From Neorhizobium sp. JUb45 (lineage in GTDB: Bacteria > Pseudomonadota > Alphaproteobacteria > Rhizobiales > Rhizobiaceae): DNA of 64,000 nt. The notes under the pieces were generated by a model that worked only from the letters and a program-made list of their open reading frames with translations, was not told the DNA's origin and searched no databases. Every line of letters starts with the position of its first letter. The first letter of the stretch is position 1. The translations under genes were made by a program, and so were the position numbers. This document shows, one piece after another, positions 52,534-60,998 of the stretch. The DNA is taken from NCBI RefSeq assembly GCF_004343585.1, contig NZ_SLYW01000006.1:124001-188000 (forward strand). Reading direction: 5' to 3'.

Positions 52534-52549
52534 AAATTGCATGCAATTT
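52534..52549. promoter_or_regulatory. palindromic operator candidate 1
   Basis: A perfect 16-bp palindrome AAATTGCATGCAATTT lies between the GntR gene and the ABC operon. The same core ATTGCATGCAAT is repeated at 52674. A partial copy (TGCATGCA) is at 52481-52488. The arrangement suits binding by the FCD-type regulator. Confidence 0.65.
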
Positions 52550-52673
52550 TGTGTTGATCTTGTATTCGTTCTGATTTAGCCTCCTCTCAATCCGACAGAG
52601 AAGAGGCAAAAAGCCGCCTGCTGGAGCGGGTAACAACGTCATGCGATCCAGCTTCAGGCGCCGCCCTGTGGAT

Positions 52674-52685
52674 ATTGCATGCAAT
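52674..52685. promoter_or_regulatory. palindromic operator candidate 2
   Basis: ATTGCATGCAAT, identical to the core of the palindrome at 52534-52549, lies 18 bases before the substrate-binding protein gene. A regulator bound here would block its transcription or early elongation. Confidence 0.65.
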
Positions 52686-52702
52686 CCGAGGGGAATCTAT
52701 CA

Positions 52703-54256
52703 ATGCAATTATCGAAAATCCTGGTCGCGGGCGTTGCCCTGTTCGCCACGGCAATGCCGGCAACGGCCGCAACCCTGAAATGGGGTGCATCGCGCGATAT
52801 CAGCTCGCTCGACCCCTATTCCTATGGCGACAGTTTTGCGCTCGGTGTTCTCAACCATGCATATGAGGGGCTGGTCCGTTACGACCGCAATCTCAAGATC
52901 GAGCCGGCGCTGGCCACATCCTGGGAAATCGTCTCGCCGACAACCTGGCGCTTCAAGCTGCGCGAAGGTGTGAAATTCCACAATGGCGCGGCTTTCACCG
53001 CCGAGGACGTGCAGGCCTCGCTGCTGCGCGCATCCAATCCTAAATCGCCGCTACGCGGCAATATCCCGGCCTACAAGGGCTCGCGGGTCATCGACGCGCA
53101 CACGATCGAGATCGATGTCTCCGCCAATTATCCACTGTTGGCCAACGACCTGACGACGATCTACATTTTCGACGCCGGCTGGCTGAAGGACAACAATGCC
53201 GAAGCCCCGACCGATGTTGGTTCCGGCACGGAAGGATATGCCACCTACAATGAAAACGGCACCGGTCCGTTCAAGGTCGAGAGCCGCCAGCCGGATGCTA
53301 AGACGGTTTTTGTCAAGTTCGATGGATGGTGGGACAAGCCCCAGCACAATATCGATCGGATCGAACTGACGCCGATCGCCTCGCCGGCAACTCGCGTTGC
53401 AGCACTTCTGGCCGGCGATATCGACTTTACCGATCAGGCGCCGGTGCAGGACCTGCCGCGGCTTGCGGCCTCGCCGGAGGTCAAGGTGCTGGAAGGCACA
53501 GACCTGCGCACCGTGATGATCGGCTTTTCCCAGCGAGACCAGCTTCTGTCGGGCGCGGCAAATCCGATGAAGGATCTGCGCGTGCGCCAGGCGATGCAGC
53601 TTGCCATCGATCTCGACCTCATCAAGAAGAAGGTCATGCGCGGCAAGTCGCGCAATGCCGGTGCACTCGTCGCGCCGCAGATCCCCGGTTACGATGCTGC
53701 GCTCGATACACCTGTGAAGGCCGATCCAGAAAAGGCCAAGGCGCTTCTGAAGGAAGCCGGCGCAGAAGGGTTCGAGTTCGAGTTCAACTGTGCCGACAGC
53801 CTCGTCAACGAGGAGCAGATCTGCCAGGCGGTTGCCTCCATGTGGTCGCGTGTCGGGCTGAAGCCGAAGCTCGATCAGGGCACGCGCGCGGTGCAGACGC
53901 CAAAACGCTCGTCGGGCAAGGTCGATGTCTATACGCTCGGCTGGGCAACGCTGCCGATGCTCGATACCTACAGCCTCACCTCGCAGGTGCTGCACACCAA
54001 GGAGGGCTCTTTCGGTATCTTCAACTGGGGCGGCTGGTCCGACAAGGAATTCGACAAGGTGACGGAAGCCTCGGCGGTCGAGCTTGACCAGACAAAACGT
54101 CTGGCGATGGAAGCGCAGTCGCTGAAGATCGCCAAGGATCACGCCCTGATGATCCCGTTGCACCAGCAGCCGCTTGCCTGGGCGACAAGTGCGAAGGTTC
54201 AGGACTTTCCGCTGTTTTCCGACAACCTTCCCCGCCTGTGGCTGGTGAAGATGTGA
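52703..54256 (+). CDS. ABC transporter substrate-binding protein (peptide/opine type)
   Basis: A 517-residue periplasmic binding protein of the SBP_bac_5 (DppA/OppA) family. The signal peptide MQLSKILVAGVALFATAM ends near PATAA. The family motif GLVRYDRNLKIEPALATSW and the following LREGVKFHNGAAFTAEDV are clear, and the length is normal. It should bind a peptide-like or small cyclic amide solute. A GAGGGGA ribosome site precedes the ATG at 52703. It opens the rightward operon with permeases, ATPases and amidohydrolases. Confidence 0.92.
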   Translation: MQLSKILVAGVALFATAMPATAATLKWGASRDISSLDPYSYGDSFALGVLNHAYEGLVRYDRNLKIEPALATSWEIVSPTTWRFKLREGVKFHNGAAFTAEDVQASLLRASNPKSPLRGNIPAYKGSRVIDAHTIEIDVSANYPLLANDLTTIYIFDAGWLKDNNAEAPTDVGSGTEGYATYNENGTGPFKVESRQPDAKTVFVKFDGWWDKPQHNIDRIELTPIASPATRVAALLAGDIDFTDQAPVQDLPRLAASPEVKVLEGTDLRTVMIGFSQRDQLLSGAANPMKDLRVRQAMQLAIDLDLIKKKVMRGKSRNAGALVAPQIPGYDAALDTPVKADPEKAKALLKEAGAEGFEFEFNCADSLVNEEQICQAVASMWSRVGLKPKLDQGTRAVQTPKRSSGKVDVYTLGWATLPMLDTYSLTSQVLHTKEGSFGIFNWGGWSDKEFDKVTEASAVELDQTKRLAMEAQSLKIAKDHALMIPLHQQPLAWATSAKVQDFPLFSDNLPRLWLVKM

Positions 54257-54345
54257 CCCCGCGACCCTCGCTGCGGTCCAAACGCGGTGGGGGGATTGCT
54301 TCCTGTTGAACGGATCGACCCGGATATCCTGGCCAAGGAGCGCCC

Positions 54346-55311
54346 ATGCTCGCCTTTCTCGTCAAACGTATCGGCAACGCCATCCTCGTGATGCTGACCG
54401 TCGCCTTTTTCGCCTTCCTGATCTTTCGTTTCCTTGGCGATCCCGTCGAGATGATGGTGAATGAAAGCGCCACCCAGGTGGAGCGCGATGAACTGCGCGG
54501 CCGCCTCGGCCTGAACGACGGTTTTCTCGTTCAATATATGCGTTTTGTCGGCAATGCCGCACAGGGCGAATTCGGCCTGTCCTGGCGCAACCAGCAGAAT
54601 GTCATCACCCTGATCGGCGAACGCTTTCCGGCGACATTCGAGCTGGTCATCATCGCCACCATCCTGTCGCTGGCGATCGGCATTCCGCTTGGCGTCTTCA
54701 CCGCCATCGGTCGTGGACGCTGGTGGGCGGAGGGTCTGCAGTTTTCCTCCATCGTCGGCGTGTCGCTGCCGAGTTTTTTTGTCGGCATCATCCTGATCCT
54801 TGCCTTTTCCGTCAGCCTCGGCTGGCTGCCGGGTTATGGCCGCGGTGAAGTGGTGCGGCTCGGCTGGTGGTCGACAGGCCTTTTGACATCGTCGGGACGT
54901 GCCGCGATCGTGTTGCCGGCCCTGTCGCTGTCGCTGTTCCAGATCACGCTGGTAATGCGGCTGGTGCGCGCCGAAATGCTGGAAATCCTGCGGGCCGATT
55001 TCATCAAGTTCGCCCGCGCCCGCGGCATCGGCAGACGGGCGCTGTGGTTCCGCCATGCGCTGAAAAACTGTCTCATGCCGGTCGTCACCCTGACGGCCAT
55101 GCAGGTCGGTAACCTGATCGCCTTCGCGCTGGTCACCGAAACGGTCTTCCAATGGCCGGGCATGGGCATGCTGTTCATGCAGGCGGTCACTTTCGTCGAT
55201 ATCCCGGTGATGGCAGCCTATCTCTGCATCGTATCCTTCATCTTCGTAACGCTGAACACGTTCGTCGACATCGCCTATGCGGTGATTGACCCGCGCCTGC
55301 GCGCCGCGTGA
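54346..55311 (+). CDS. ABC transporter permease (DppB type)
   Basis: A 321-residue permease with six helices. The N-terminus MLAFLVKRIGNAILVMLTVAF and the membrane-cytoplasm loop EMLEILRADFIKFARARGIG, the contact site for the ATPase (EAA loop), are typical of DppB. The ending YAVIDPRLRAA is also characteristic. It lies 89 bases behind the binding protein and 12 before the second permease. Confidence 0.93.
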   Translation: MLAFLVKRIGNAILVMLTVAFFAFLIFRFLGDPVEMMVNESATQVERDELRGRLGLNDGFLVQYMRFVGNAAQGEFGLSWRNQQNVITLIGERFPATFELVIIATILSLAIGIPLGVFTAIGRGRWWAEGLQFSSIVGVSLPSFFVGIILILAFSVSLGWLPGYGRGEVVRLGWWSTGLLTSSGRAAIVLPALSLSLFQITLVMRLVRAEMLEILRADFIKFARARGIGRRALWFRHALKNCLMPVVTLTAMQVGNLIAFALVTETVFQWPGMGMLFMQAVTFVDIPVMAAYLCIVSFIFVTLNTFVDIAYAVIDPRLRAA

Positions 55312-55323
55312 CGGGAGGCCATC

Positions 55324-56280
55324 ATGACGATTGTCGAACAGACCACCAACCGGACCGTCCGCACCACACCCTCGAGGCTTTCCCGCATGCGCAGTTCCGA
55401 CCTGTGGTGGAGTTTCAAACATCATCCCTCCGCCGTAATCGCTGCGATCCTGCTGCTGCTTCTCATCGCCTCGGCATTCTTTGCGCCTTTCATCACCGTC
55501 CAGAACCCCTACGATCTTGCCTCGCTCGACCTTCTGAATGCCGAGATCCCGCCGATCTGGATGGAGGATGCCCAATGGCCGTTTCTGCTCGGAACCGATA
55601 CGCAAGGGCGCGACCTGCTCTCGGCCATCCTTTACGGTTCGCGCGCATCGCTGGTGATCGGCGCGGCGTCGGTGGCCGTGTCGCTCGTCGTCGGCTCGGC
55701 GCTCGGACTGGTGGCGGGTTATTACGGCAAATGGGCCGATGGCCTGCTGATGCGGGCCGGCGACGTGCTTTTGTCGATGCCGACCATGCTGATCGCCATT
55801 CTGGTCTCCGCATTGGCGCGGCACGCGCTGCCGCCCTCGCTTCGGGAAGTCGGGGCCTCCGGTGTCATCGTGCTGGCCATCTCGCTGTCGGCCTGGGTGC
55901 AATATGCCCGCACCGTCCGGGCACTGACCATGGTCGAGCGCAACAAGGAATATGTGCAGGCCGCGAAACTCATCCGGGTGCCGACATGGCGCATTCTCGT
56001 CAAGCATATCCTGCCCAACACCACCACGCCGCTTCTGGTGACGGCGACGCTGAATTTCGGCCTCGGCATCCTGATCGAGGCGACACTTTCCTTCCTTGGT
56101 GTCGGCATGCCGCCGGAACAGCCTTCGCTCGGCACGCTGATCCGCATCGGCAACCAGTTTCTATTTTCCGGCCAGTGGTGGATCGTGCTGTTCCCCGGCC
56201 TGCAGCTCTGTCTGCTGGTCGTCTCCATCAACGTTCTGGGCGACTGGCTGCGCGACGCCCTCAATCCCAAACTGCAATGA
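55324..56280 (+). CDS. ABC transporter permease (DppC type)
   Basis: A 318-residue permease. The N-terminal extension and HHPSAVIAAILLLLLIAS helix are followed by the DppC motif LLGTDTQGRDLLSAILYGSR near residue 87, and the EAA loop MVERNKEYVQAAKLIRV near 200. The end (LGDWLRDALNPKL) is the usual DppC ending. It is paired with the DppB-type permease to form the membrane channel. Confidence 0.93.
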   Translation: MTIVEQTTNRTVRTTPSRLSRMRSSDLWWSFKHHPSAVIAAILLLLLIASAFFAPFITVQNPYDLASLDLLNAEIPPIWMEDAQWPFLLGTDTQGRDLLSAILYGSRASLVIGAASVAVSLVVGSALGLVAGYYGKWADGLLMRAGDVLLSMPTMLIAILVSALARHALPPSLREVGASGVIVLAISLSAWVQYARTVRALTMVERNKEYVQAAKLIRVPTWRILVKHILPNTTTPLLVTATLNFGLGILIEATLSFLGVGMPPEQPSLGTLIRIGNQFLFSGQWWIVLFPGLQLCLLVVSINVLGDWLRDALNPKLQ

Positions 56281-56288
56281 GGTTTTCC

Positions 56289-57482
56289 ATGAGCGACCTT
56301 CTGATCAGAAACACCCGACCCATGAGCGGCGATCTGGCCGACATCCTTATCCGTGACGGCCGCGTGGCGGCGATCGGGCCGGACCTTGTTGCCGAAGGTG
56401 TTTTGAGCGAAGACGCCGGTGGCCGTATTGCCATTCCGGGCCTGGTCGATGCCCATACCCATCTCGACAAGTCGCTGCTCGGTTACCCGTGGTATGTCAA
56501 CGAGGTCGGTCCGCGCCTGATCGACAAGATCGACAACGAGCGCAGGGTGAAGAAGGATTTCGGGCTCGACGCCCATGTCCAGTCGATGCGCCAGTCGCTG
56601 CAATCGGTCGGTTACGGCACGACCCTGATCCGCACCCATGTGGATATCGACACCGATCAGGGTCTCGTGGCGCTGGAAGGCGTGATGGAAACCCGCCAGC
56701 AGCTGGCCGGCGTGGTCGAGATCGAGATCGTCGCCTTTCCGCAATCCGGTCTGATGCGCCGGCTGGGAACGGCGGACCTGCTCGATCAGGCAATGGCCAT
56801 GGGCGCCGATCTTGTCGGCGGGCTCGACCCCTGCGGCATGGACCGCGATCCCAAGGCGCATCTAGACACGATTTTCGCGCTCGCCGACAAATACGGCAAG
56901 GGCATCGATATCCATCTCCATGAACTCGGCGAGCTCGGCGCGTTTTCGATGGAGATGATTTTTGAGCGTATCCGCGCCACGGGCATGCAGGGCAAGGTCG
57001 CGGTCAGCCACGCCTTCTGCCTGGCACTGCCCGACTGGAATATCTCGCAAGGGCTGATCGACAGCTGCGCCGAACTCGACGTGCCGATCCTCACCACCGC
57101 GCCGCCGTCCCGCGACGTGCCGTCCCTGAAGCGGCTGCATTCGGCCGGTGTACGTTTCGGCGCCGGCGTCGATGGTTTCCGCGATACCTGGGGACCTTAC
57201 GGAAATGGCGACATGCTGGAGCGCGCCATGTTGCTCGGCATGAAAAACAACCTGCGCCGCGACGACGAATTGCTGATGGCGCTCGACGTCTGCACGACGG
57301 GTGGCGCGATGGCGATCGACCGCAAGGACCACAGCCTCACCATCGGCGGACGTGGTGACGTTGTGATCGTCGAGGGCGAGACGGTGGGCGAGGCGCTGGT
57401 CACCCATCAGCCGCGAAAGCTGGTGGTGACCGCCGGCAATGTCGTTGCCCGTGAAGGCAAAAGCCTGCGGAAACGGCCATGA
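56289..57482 (+). CDS. cytosine deaminase-like amidohydrolase
   Basis: A 397-residue amidohydrolase. Metal ligands: HTHLDKS near residue 56, IDIHLHELGELGAF near 205-218, SHAFCLA near 240, and the late Asp in GVDGFRDTWGPYGNGDML near 300. This is the full set of the cytosine deaminase family (CodA and relatives). The ATG at 56289 is 8 bases after the permease gene. It overlaps the next amidohydrolase gene by 4 nt. Its likely target is a cyclic or open amide brought in by the transporter. Confidence 0.88.
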   Translation: MSDLLIRNTRPMSGDLADILIRDGRVAAIGPDLVAEGVLSEDAGGRIAIPGLVDAHTHLDKSLLGYPWYVNEVGPRLIDKIDNERRVKKDFGLDAHVQSMRQSLQSVGYGTTLIRTHVDIDTDQGLVALEGVMETRQQLAGVVEIEIVAFPQSGLMRRLGTADLLDQAMAMGADLVGGLDPCGMDRDPKAHLDTIFALADKYGKGIDIHLHELGELGAFSMEMIFERIRATGMQGKVAVSHAFCLALPDWNISQGLIDSCAELDVPILTTAPPSRDVPSLKRLHSAGVRFGAGVDGFRDTWGPYGNGDMLERAMLLGMKNNLRRDDELLMALDVCTTGGAMAIDRKDHSLTIGGRGDVVIVEGETVGEALVTHQPRKLVVTAGNVVAREGKSLRKRP

Positions 57483-58984
57483 GGATGGACGAGAACTGGT
57501 CCGCCCTGCCGCTCGGCAAACGGCCACCCGGTCGCTGGGCGCTCGCGTCACGTTTCATCGTGGCCGATCTGCCGGAGGGACGGCGGCTGATCGAACATGG
57601 CGAGGTGGTGATCGAAGACGACCGCGTCATCTGGATCGGTCACCGGTTCGAGGGTGAACTTGCGGCGCGGTACCAGATGGGCGAGGCGCTGGTCGGCCCC
57701 GGTTTTGTCGATCTCGACGCCCTGTCCGATCTGGATACGACCGTGCTTGGCATGGACAATCAGCCGGGCTGGAAAAAGGGGCGGGTCTGGCCGGCCGACT
57801 ACGCGGCGCAAGCCCGCGAAATGTACACGCCGGAAGAACTGGCTTTCCAGAAACGCTATGCTTTCGCGCAACTGCTGCTGAATGGCATTACCTCGGCGCT
57901 TCCGATCGCTTCGCTGTTTTATCGCGCCTGGGGCGAAACGGTCGCCGAATTCGAAGCCGCGGCCGTGGCAGCCGAAGACCTCGGCCTGCGCGCCTGGCTC
58001 GGCCCTGCCTATCGCTCGGGTGGCGTGATCCTCGATGCAGGCGGCACCATGCAGCCGGTTTTCGACGAGGCGCGCGGGCTGGCGGAACTCGAGGCAGCAG
58101 CGGCTTTCACCGGACGTATTCACGGCACTGCCGGCGGCCTGATTTCTGGCATGCTCGCGCCGGATCGTGTGGAGACCTGCACCGAAACCTTGCTGCGCCG
58201 GACATTTGCCCATGCGGATGCAATGGATCTGCCGGTGCGCCTGCACATGGCACAAGGCGAGATGGAATTGCAGACGGTGCGCCGCCTGCATGGTATGACC
58301 GCGCCGGAATGGCTGGATCGTCTCGGCCTGCTTTCCTCGCGGCTGATTGCGCCGCATGCAACGGTCGCCACCGACGATGATCTTGCCCGTTATGCCGCAA
58401 ACGGCGTGACCGTTGCGCATTGTCCGCTGGTTTCGGCGCGGCATGGATCTGCACTCAGATCCTTTTCTCGACTGAAGGCGATGGGTATCCGCATCGGCAT
58501 GGGGACCGATACCGCGCCGCCGGACATGGTGCTCAACATGGCCATCGGCCTGATGGCCAACCGTATTGCCGAAGGTCGCGGTGATGCGGCATCGGCGGCG
58601 GAATTTTACGATGCCGCGACGATCGCCGGCGCCGATGCCCTGAAACGGCCGGATCTCGGACGACTTGCCATCGGTTCGAAGGCGGATATCGCCGTGTTCG
58701 ACATGGCCGACCGGATGATCGCGCCGCGCATCGATCCCGTCCAGACGCTGGTTTACGGCGCAACCGGCCGTGTCACGCGCGCCACCATCGTCGATGGCCG
58801 TATTTCGATGCGCGACGGCGAGGTGGCGGGCATCGATCTCAAGGCAGCGCGCGCACGCGCGCAAGCGCAGTTCGACGGCCTGGTGGCGAAATATCCCGAA
58901 CGCACGCATGACCATCCACCGGTCGAGACGATCTTTCCTTCCAGTTATCCGGCCCATCCTACCAAAAACGAGGTTTTGCCATGA
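57479..58984 (+). CDS. amidohydrolase-fold protein lacking the HxH metal motif
   Basis: A 501-residue protein of the chlorohydrolase/guanine-deaminase-like amidohydrolase group. The usual PGFVDxHxH is replaced by GPGFVDLDALSDLD near residue 80, so the two N-terminal metal ligands are missing. The other motifs are present: LHMAQGEMEL near 257, APHATVATDDD near 294, and GMGTDTAPPD near 340. It may have altered metal use or belong to a subfamily with an Asp-based site. It lies between the cytosine-deaminase-like gene and the ATPase genes, overlapping both by 4 nt. Confidence 0.8.
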   Translation: MRMDENWSALPLGKRPPGRWALASRFIVADLPEGRRLIEHGEVVIEDDRVIWIGHRFEGELAARYQMGEALVGPGFVDLDALSDLDTTVLGMDNQPGWKKGRVWPADYAAQAREMYTPEELAFQKRYAFAQLLLNGITSALPIASLFYRAWGETVAEFEAAAVAAEDLGLRAWLGPAYRSGGVILDAGGTMQPVFDEARGLAELEAAAAFTGRIHGTAGGLISGMLAPDRVETCTETLLRRTFAHADAMDLPVRLHMAQGEMELQTVRRLHGMTAPEWLDRLGLLSSRLIAPHATVATDDDLARYAANGVTVAHCPLVSARHGSALRSFSRLKAMGIRIGMGTDTAPPDMVLNMAIGLMANRIAEGRGDAASAAEFYDAATIAGADALKRPDLGRLAIGSKADIAVFDMADRMIAPRIDPVQTLVYGATGRVTRATIVDGRISMRDGEVAGIDLKAARARAQAQFDGLVAKYPERTHDHPPVETIFPSSYPAHPTKNEVLP

Positions 58985-59982
58985 GCATTGCCAGCATGCC
59001 TCCCGCCTCCGATCAGCTTGCGCTTGAGGTCAAGGGACTGTCGGTGGAGTTTCCCACGCGAAAGGGTGTTCTCACCGCGCTTTCGGATGTGTCGCTGACG
59101 ATCCGTCGTGGCGAAATTCTCGGCGTGGTCGGTGAATCGGGTGCCGGCAAATCGATGACGGGCATGGCGGTTCTCGGCCTGTTGGAACCGCCCGGCCGGG
59201 TGGGTGGCGGCGAAATCCGCATCGGCGGCAAACGCACCGACAATCTGGGTGAAACCGAGATGGCCTCGATCCGAGGTCGTATGGTTGGCGCCATTTTCCA
59301 GGATCCGCTGACCTCGCTCAATCCGCTGTTTTCCATCGGCCAACAGCTCACCGAAACGATCCGGCTGCATGCGGGTGGAAGCAAGGTCGAGGCACGGGCG
59401 CAGGCCGTCGCGTTGCTGAAACAGGTCGGAATTCCAGGTGCCGACGAGCGGATAGACCATTATCCGCATCAGTTTTCCGGTGGCATGCGTCAGCGTGTCG
59501 TTATCGCGCTCGCCCTTGCCGGCAATCCGCAACTGATCATCGCCGACGAACCGACGACGGCGCTGGACGTCTCGATCCAGGCGCAGATCACCGCACTGTT
59601 GCGCCGCCTTTGCCGCGAAAACGGCACGGGCGTCATGCTGGTCACGCATGACATGGGTGTGATTGCCGAAACTGCAGACCGCGTCGCCGTCATGTATGCC
59701 GGCCGCGTCATCGAGATCGGCCCCGTTGAAGACGTGCTGAGCCGGCCAAAACATCCCTATACGCGCGGCCTGATGGGATCGATACCGGCGCTTGGCGCGC
59801 GTGTCGAACGGCTTGCCCAGATCGATGGCGCGATGCCGCGCCTGAACGCCATCCCGACCGGCTGCGCCTTCAATCCCCGCTGTATCGAGGCAGGCAGCCG
59901 ATGCCGTGAGGTTCGCCCGATCATGGTTGCGCAAGGAAAGGGCAGCGTTGCGTGCCTGGTTCATGATGGAGGTGTGCAATGA
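58981..59982 (+). CDS. ABC transporter ATP-binding protein (DppD type)
   Basis: A 333-residue ATPase. Walker A: GVVGESGAGKSMTG near residue 42; Q-loop around IFQDPLTSLNP; signature FSGGMRQRVVIALALA near 168; Walker B LIIADEPTTALD near 186. The C-terminal oligopeptide extension with clustered cysteines (GCAFNPRCIEAGSRC) is typical of DppD/OppD, possibly holding an Fe-S cluster. It overlaps both neighbours by 4 nt. Confidence 0.95.
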   Translation: MSIASMPPASDQLALEVKGLSVEFPTRKGVLTALSDVSLTIRRGEILGVVGESGAGKSMTGMAVLGLLEPPGRVGGGEIRIGGKRTDNLGETEMASIRGRMVGAIFQDPLTSLNPLFSIGQQLTETIRLHAGGSKVEARAQAVALLKQVGIPGADERIDHYPHQFSGGMRQRVVIALALAGNPQLIIADEPTTALDVSIQAQITALLRRLCRENGTGVMLVTHDMGVIAETADRVAVMYAGRVIEIGPVEDVLSRPKHPYTRGLMGSIPALGARVERLAQIDGAMPRLNAIPTGCAFNPRCIEAGSRCREVRPIMVAQGKGSVACLVHDGGVQ

Positions 59983-60959
59983 GAAGCGCCAGAAACGTCC
60001 TGGAAGTCGATCAGCTCTCCCGCGTCTTCGATGTCTCGGCACCCTGGCTGAGCCGGGTGATCGACCGCAAGCCGAAACGTTATCTGCATGCCGTACAAGA
60101 CATCACCTTCGTGGTCGAAAAGGGCAAATGCCTGGCGCTGGTCGGTGAATCCGGTTGCGGCAAGTCCACCGTGGCGCGGCTTGTCACCGGGCTTTACGCA
60201 CCGAGCGAAGGCGCCATCCTGTTTGCGCCGGCCGACAAGGGAAGGGGCCGCGGCAAGCCGATGGAAGCGCAGATGATCTTTCAGGATCCATATGCCAGTC
60301 TCAATCCGCGCTGGCGGGTCGGCGACATTATCGCTGAACCGATCCGTGAATTCGGCCTGCGCAGCGGAACCGAAGCGATCGAGGCGCGTGTTGCCGAACT
60401 GCTGCGCACCGTCGGCCTGTCGCCGGATGATGCCAGCCGTTATCCGCATGCATTTTCCGGCGGCCAGCGACAGCGCATCTCGATTGCGCGCGCACTGGCC
60501 AGCGAGCCGGAGTTCCTCGTCTGCGACGAACCCACCTCGGCGCTCGACGTCTCAGTGCAGGCGCAGATCCTCAACCTCATGCGCAGGCTGCAGGACGAGC
60601 TTGGGCTGACCTACCTTTTCATCAGCCACAACCTTGCCGTCGTGCGGCATATGGCAGATCGCATCGCGGTCATGTATCTCGGCCGGATCGTCGAGGAAGC
60701 CGATACCGAATCGCTGTTTGCCGATCCGCAACATCCCTATACGCGACTGCTGCTTCAGACGATCCCGGATGTTGCCGCTCCCAACCGCGACCGTGAACTG
60801 ATGGGCGGCGAACCTCCCAGCCCGCTCGATCCGCCGGCGGGCTGCGCCTTTCATCCGCGCTGTCCTGTAGCCACCGGACTGTGCCGGCAAACCGCTCCGC
60901 AGGTTCTGGCTCGCAAGGGCGGCGGCACCGTTGCCTGCTATCACCCTGCCGCCATCTGA
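59979..60959 (+). CDS. ABC transporter ATP-binding protein (DppF type)
   Basis: A 326-residue ATPase. Walker A: ALVGESGCGKSTVAR near residue 53; Q-loop MIFQDPYASLNPRW; signature FSGGQRQRISIARALA near 164; Walker B FLVCDEPTSALD near 182. The C-terminal part has GCAFHPRCPVATGLC, like DppF. With the preceding gene it forms the heterodimeric motor of the importer. Confidence 0.95.
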   Translation: MRSARNVLEVDQLSRVFDVSAPWLSRVIDRKPKRYLHAVQDITFVVEKGKCLALVGESGCGKSTVARLVTGLYAPSEGAILFAPADKGRGRGKPMEAQMIFQDPYASLNPRWRVGDIIAEPIREFGLRSGTEAIEARVAELLRTVGLSPDDASRYPHAFSGGQRQRISIARALASEPEFLVCDEPTSALDVSVQAQILNLMRRLQDELGLTYLFISHNLAVVRHMADRIAVMYLGRIVEEADTESLFADPQHPYTRLLLQTIPDVAAPNRDRELMGGEPPSPLDPPAGCAFHPRCPVATGLCRQTAPQVLARKGGGTVACYHPAAI

Positions 60960-60998
60960 ACCGGACTGACAGAAAAGACTTTGAGGACATTCCCGATC

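Noticed and set aside
54199..56007. Long minus-strand open frame of 602 codons
   Set aside because: It is antisense to the two permease genes; its His/Gln/Arg-rich product is typical of a shadow frame in GC-rich coding DNA.
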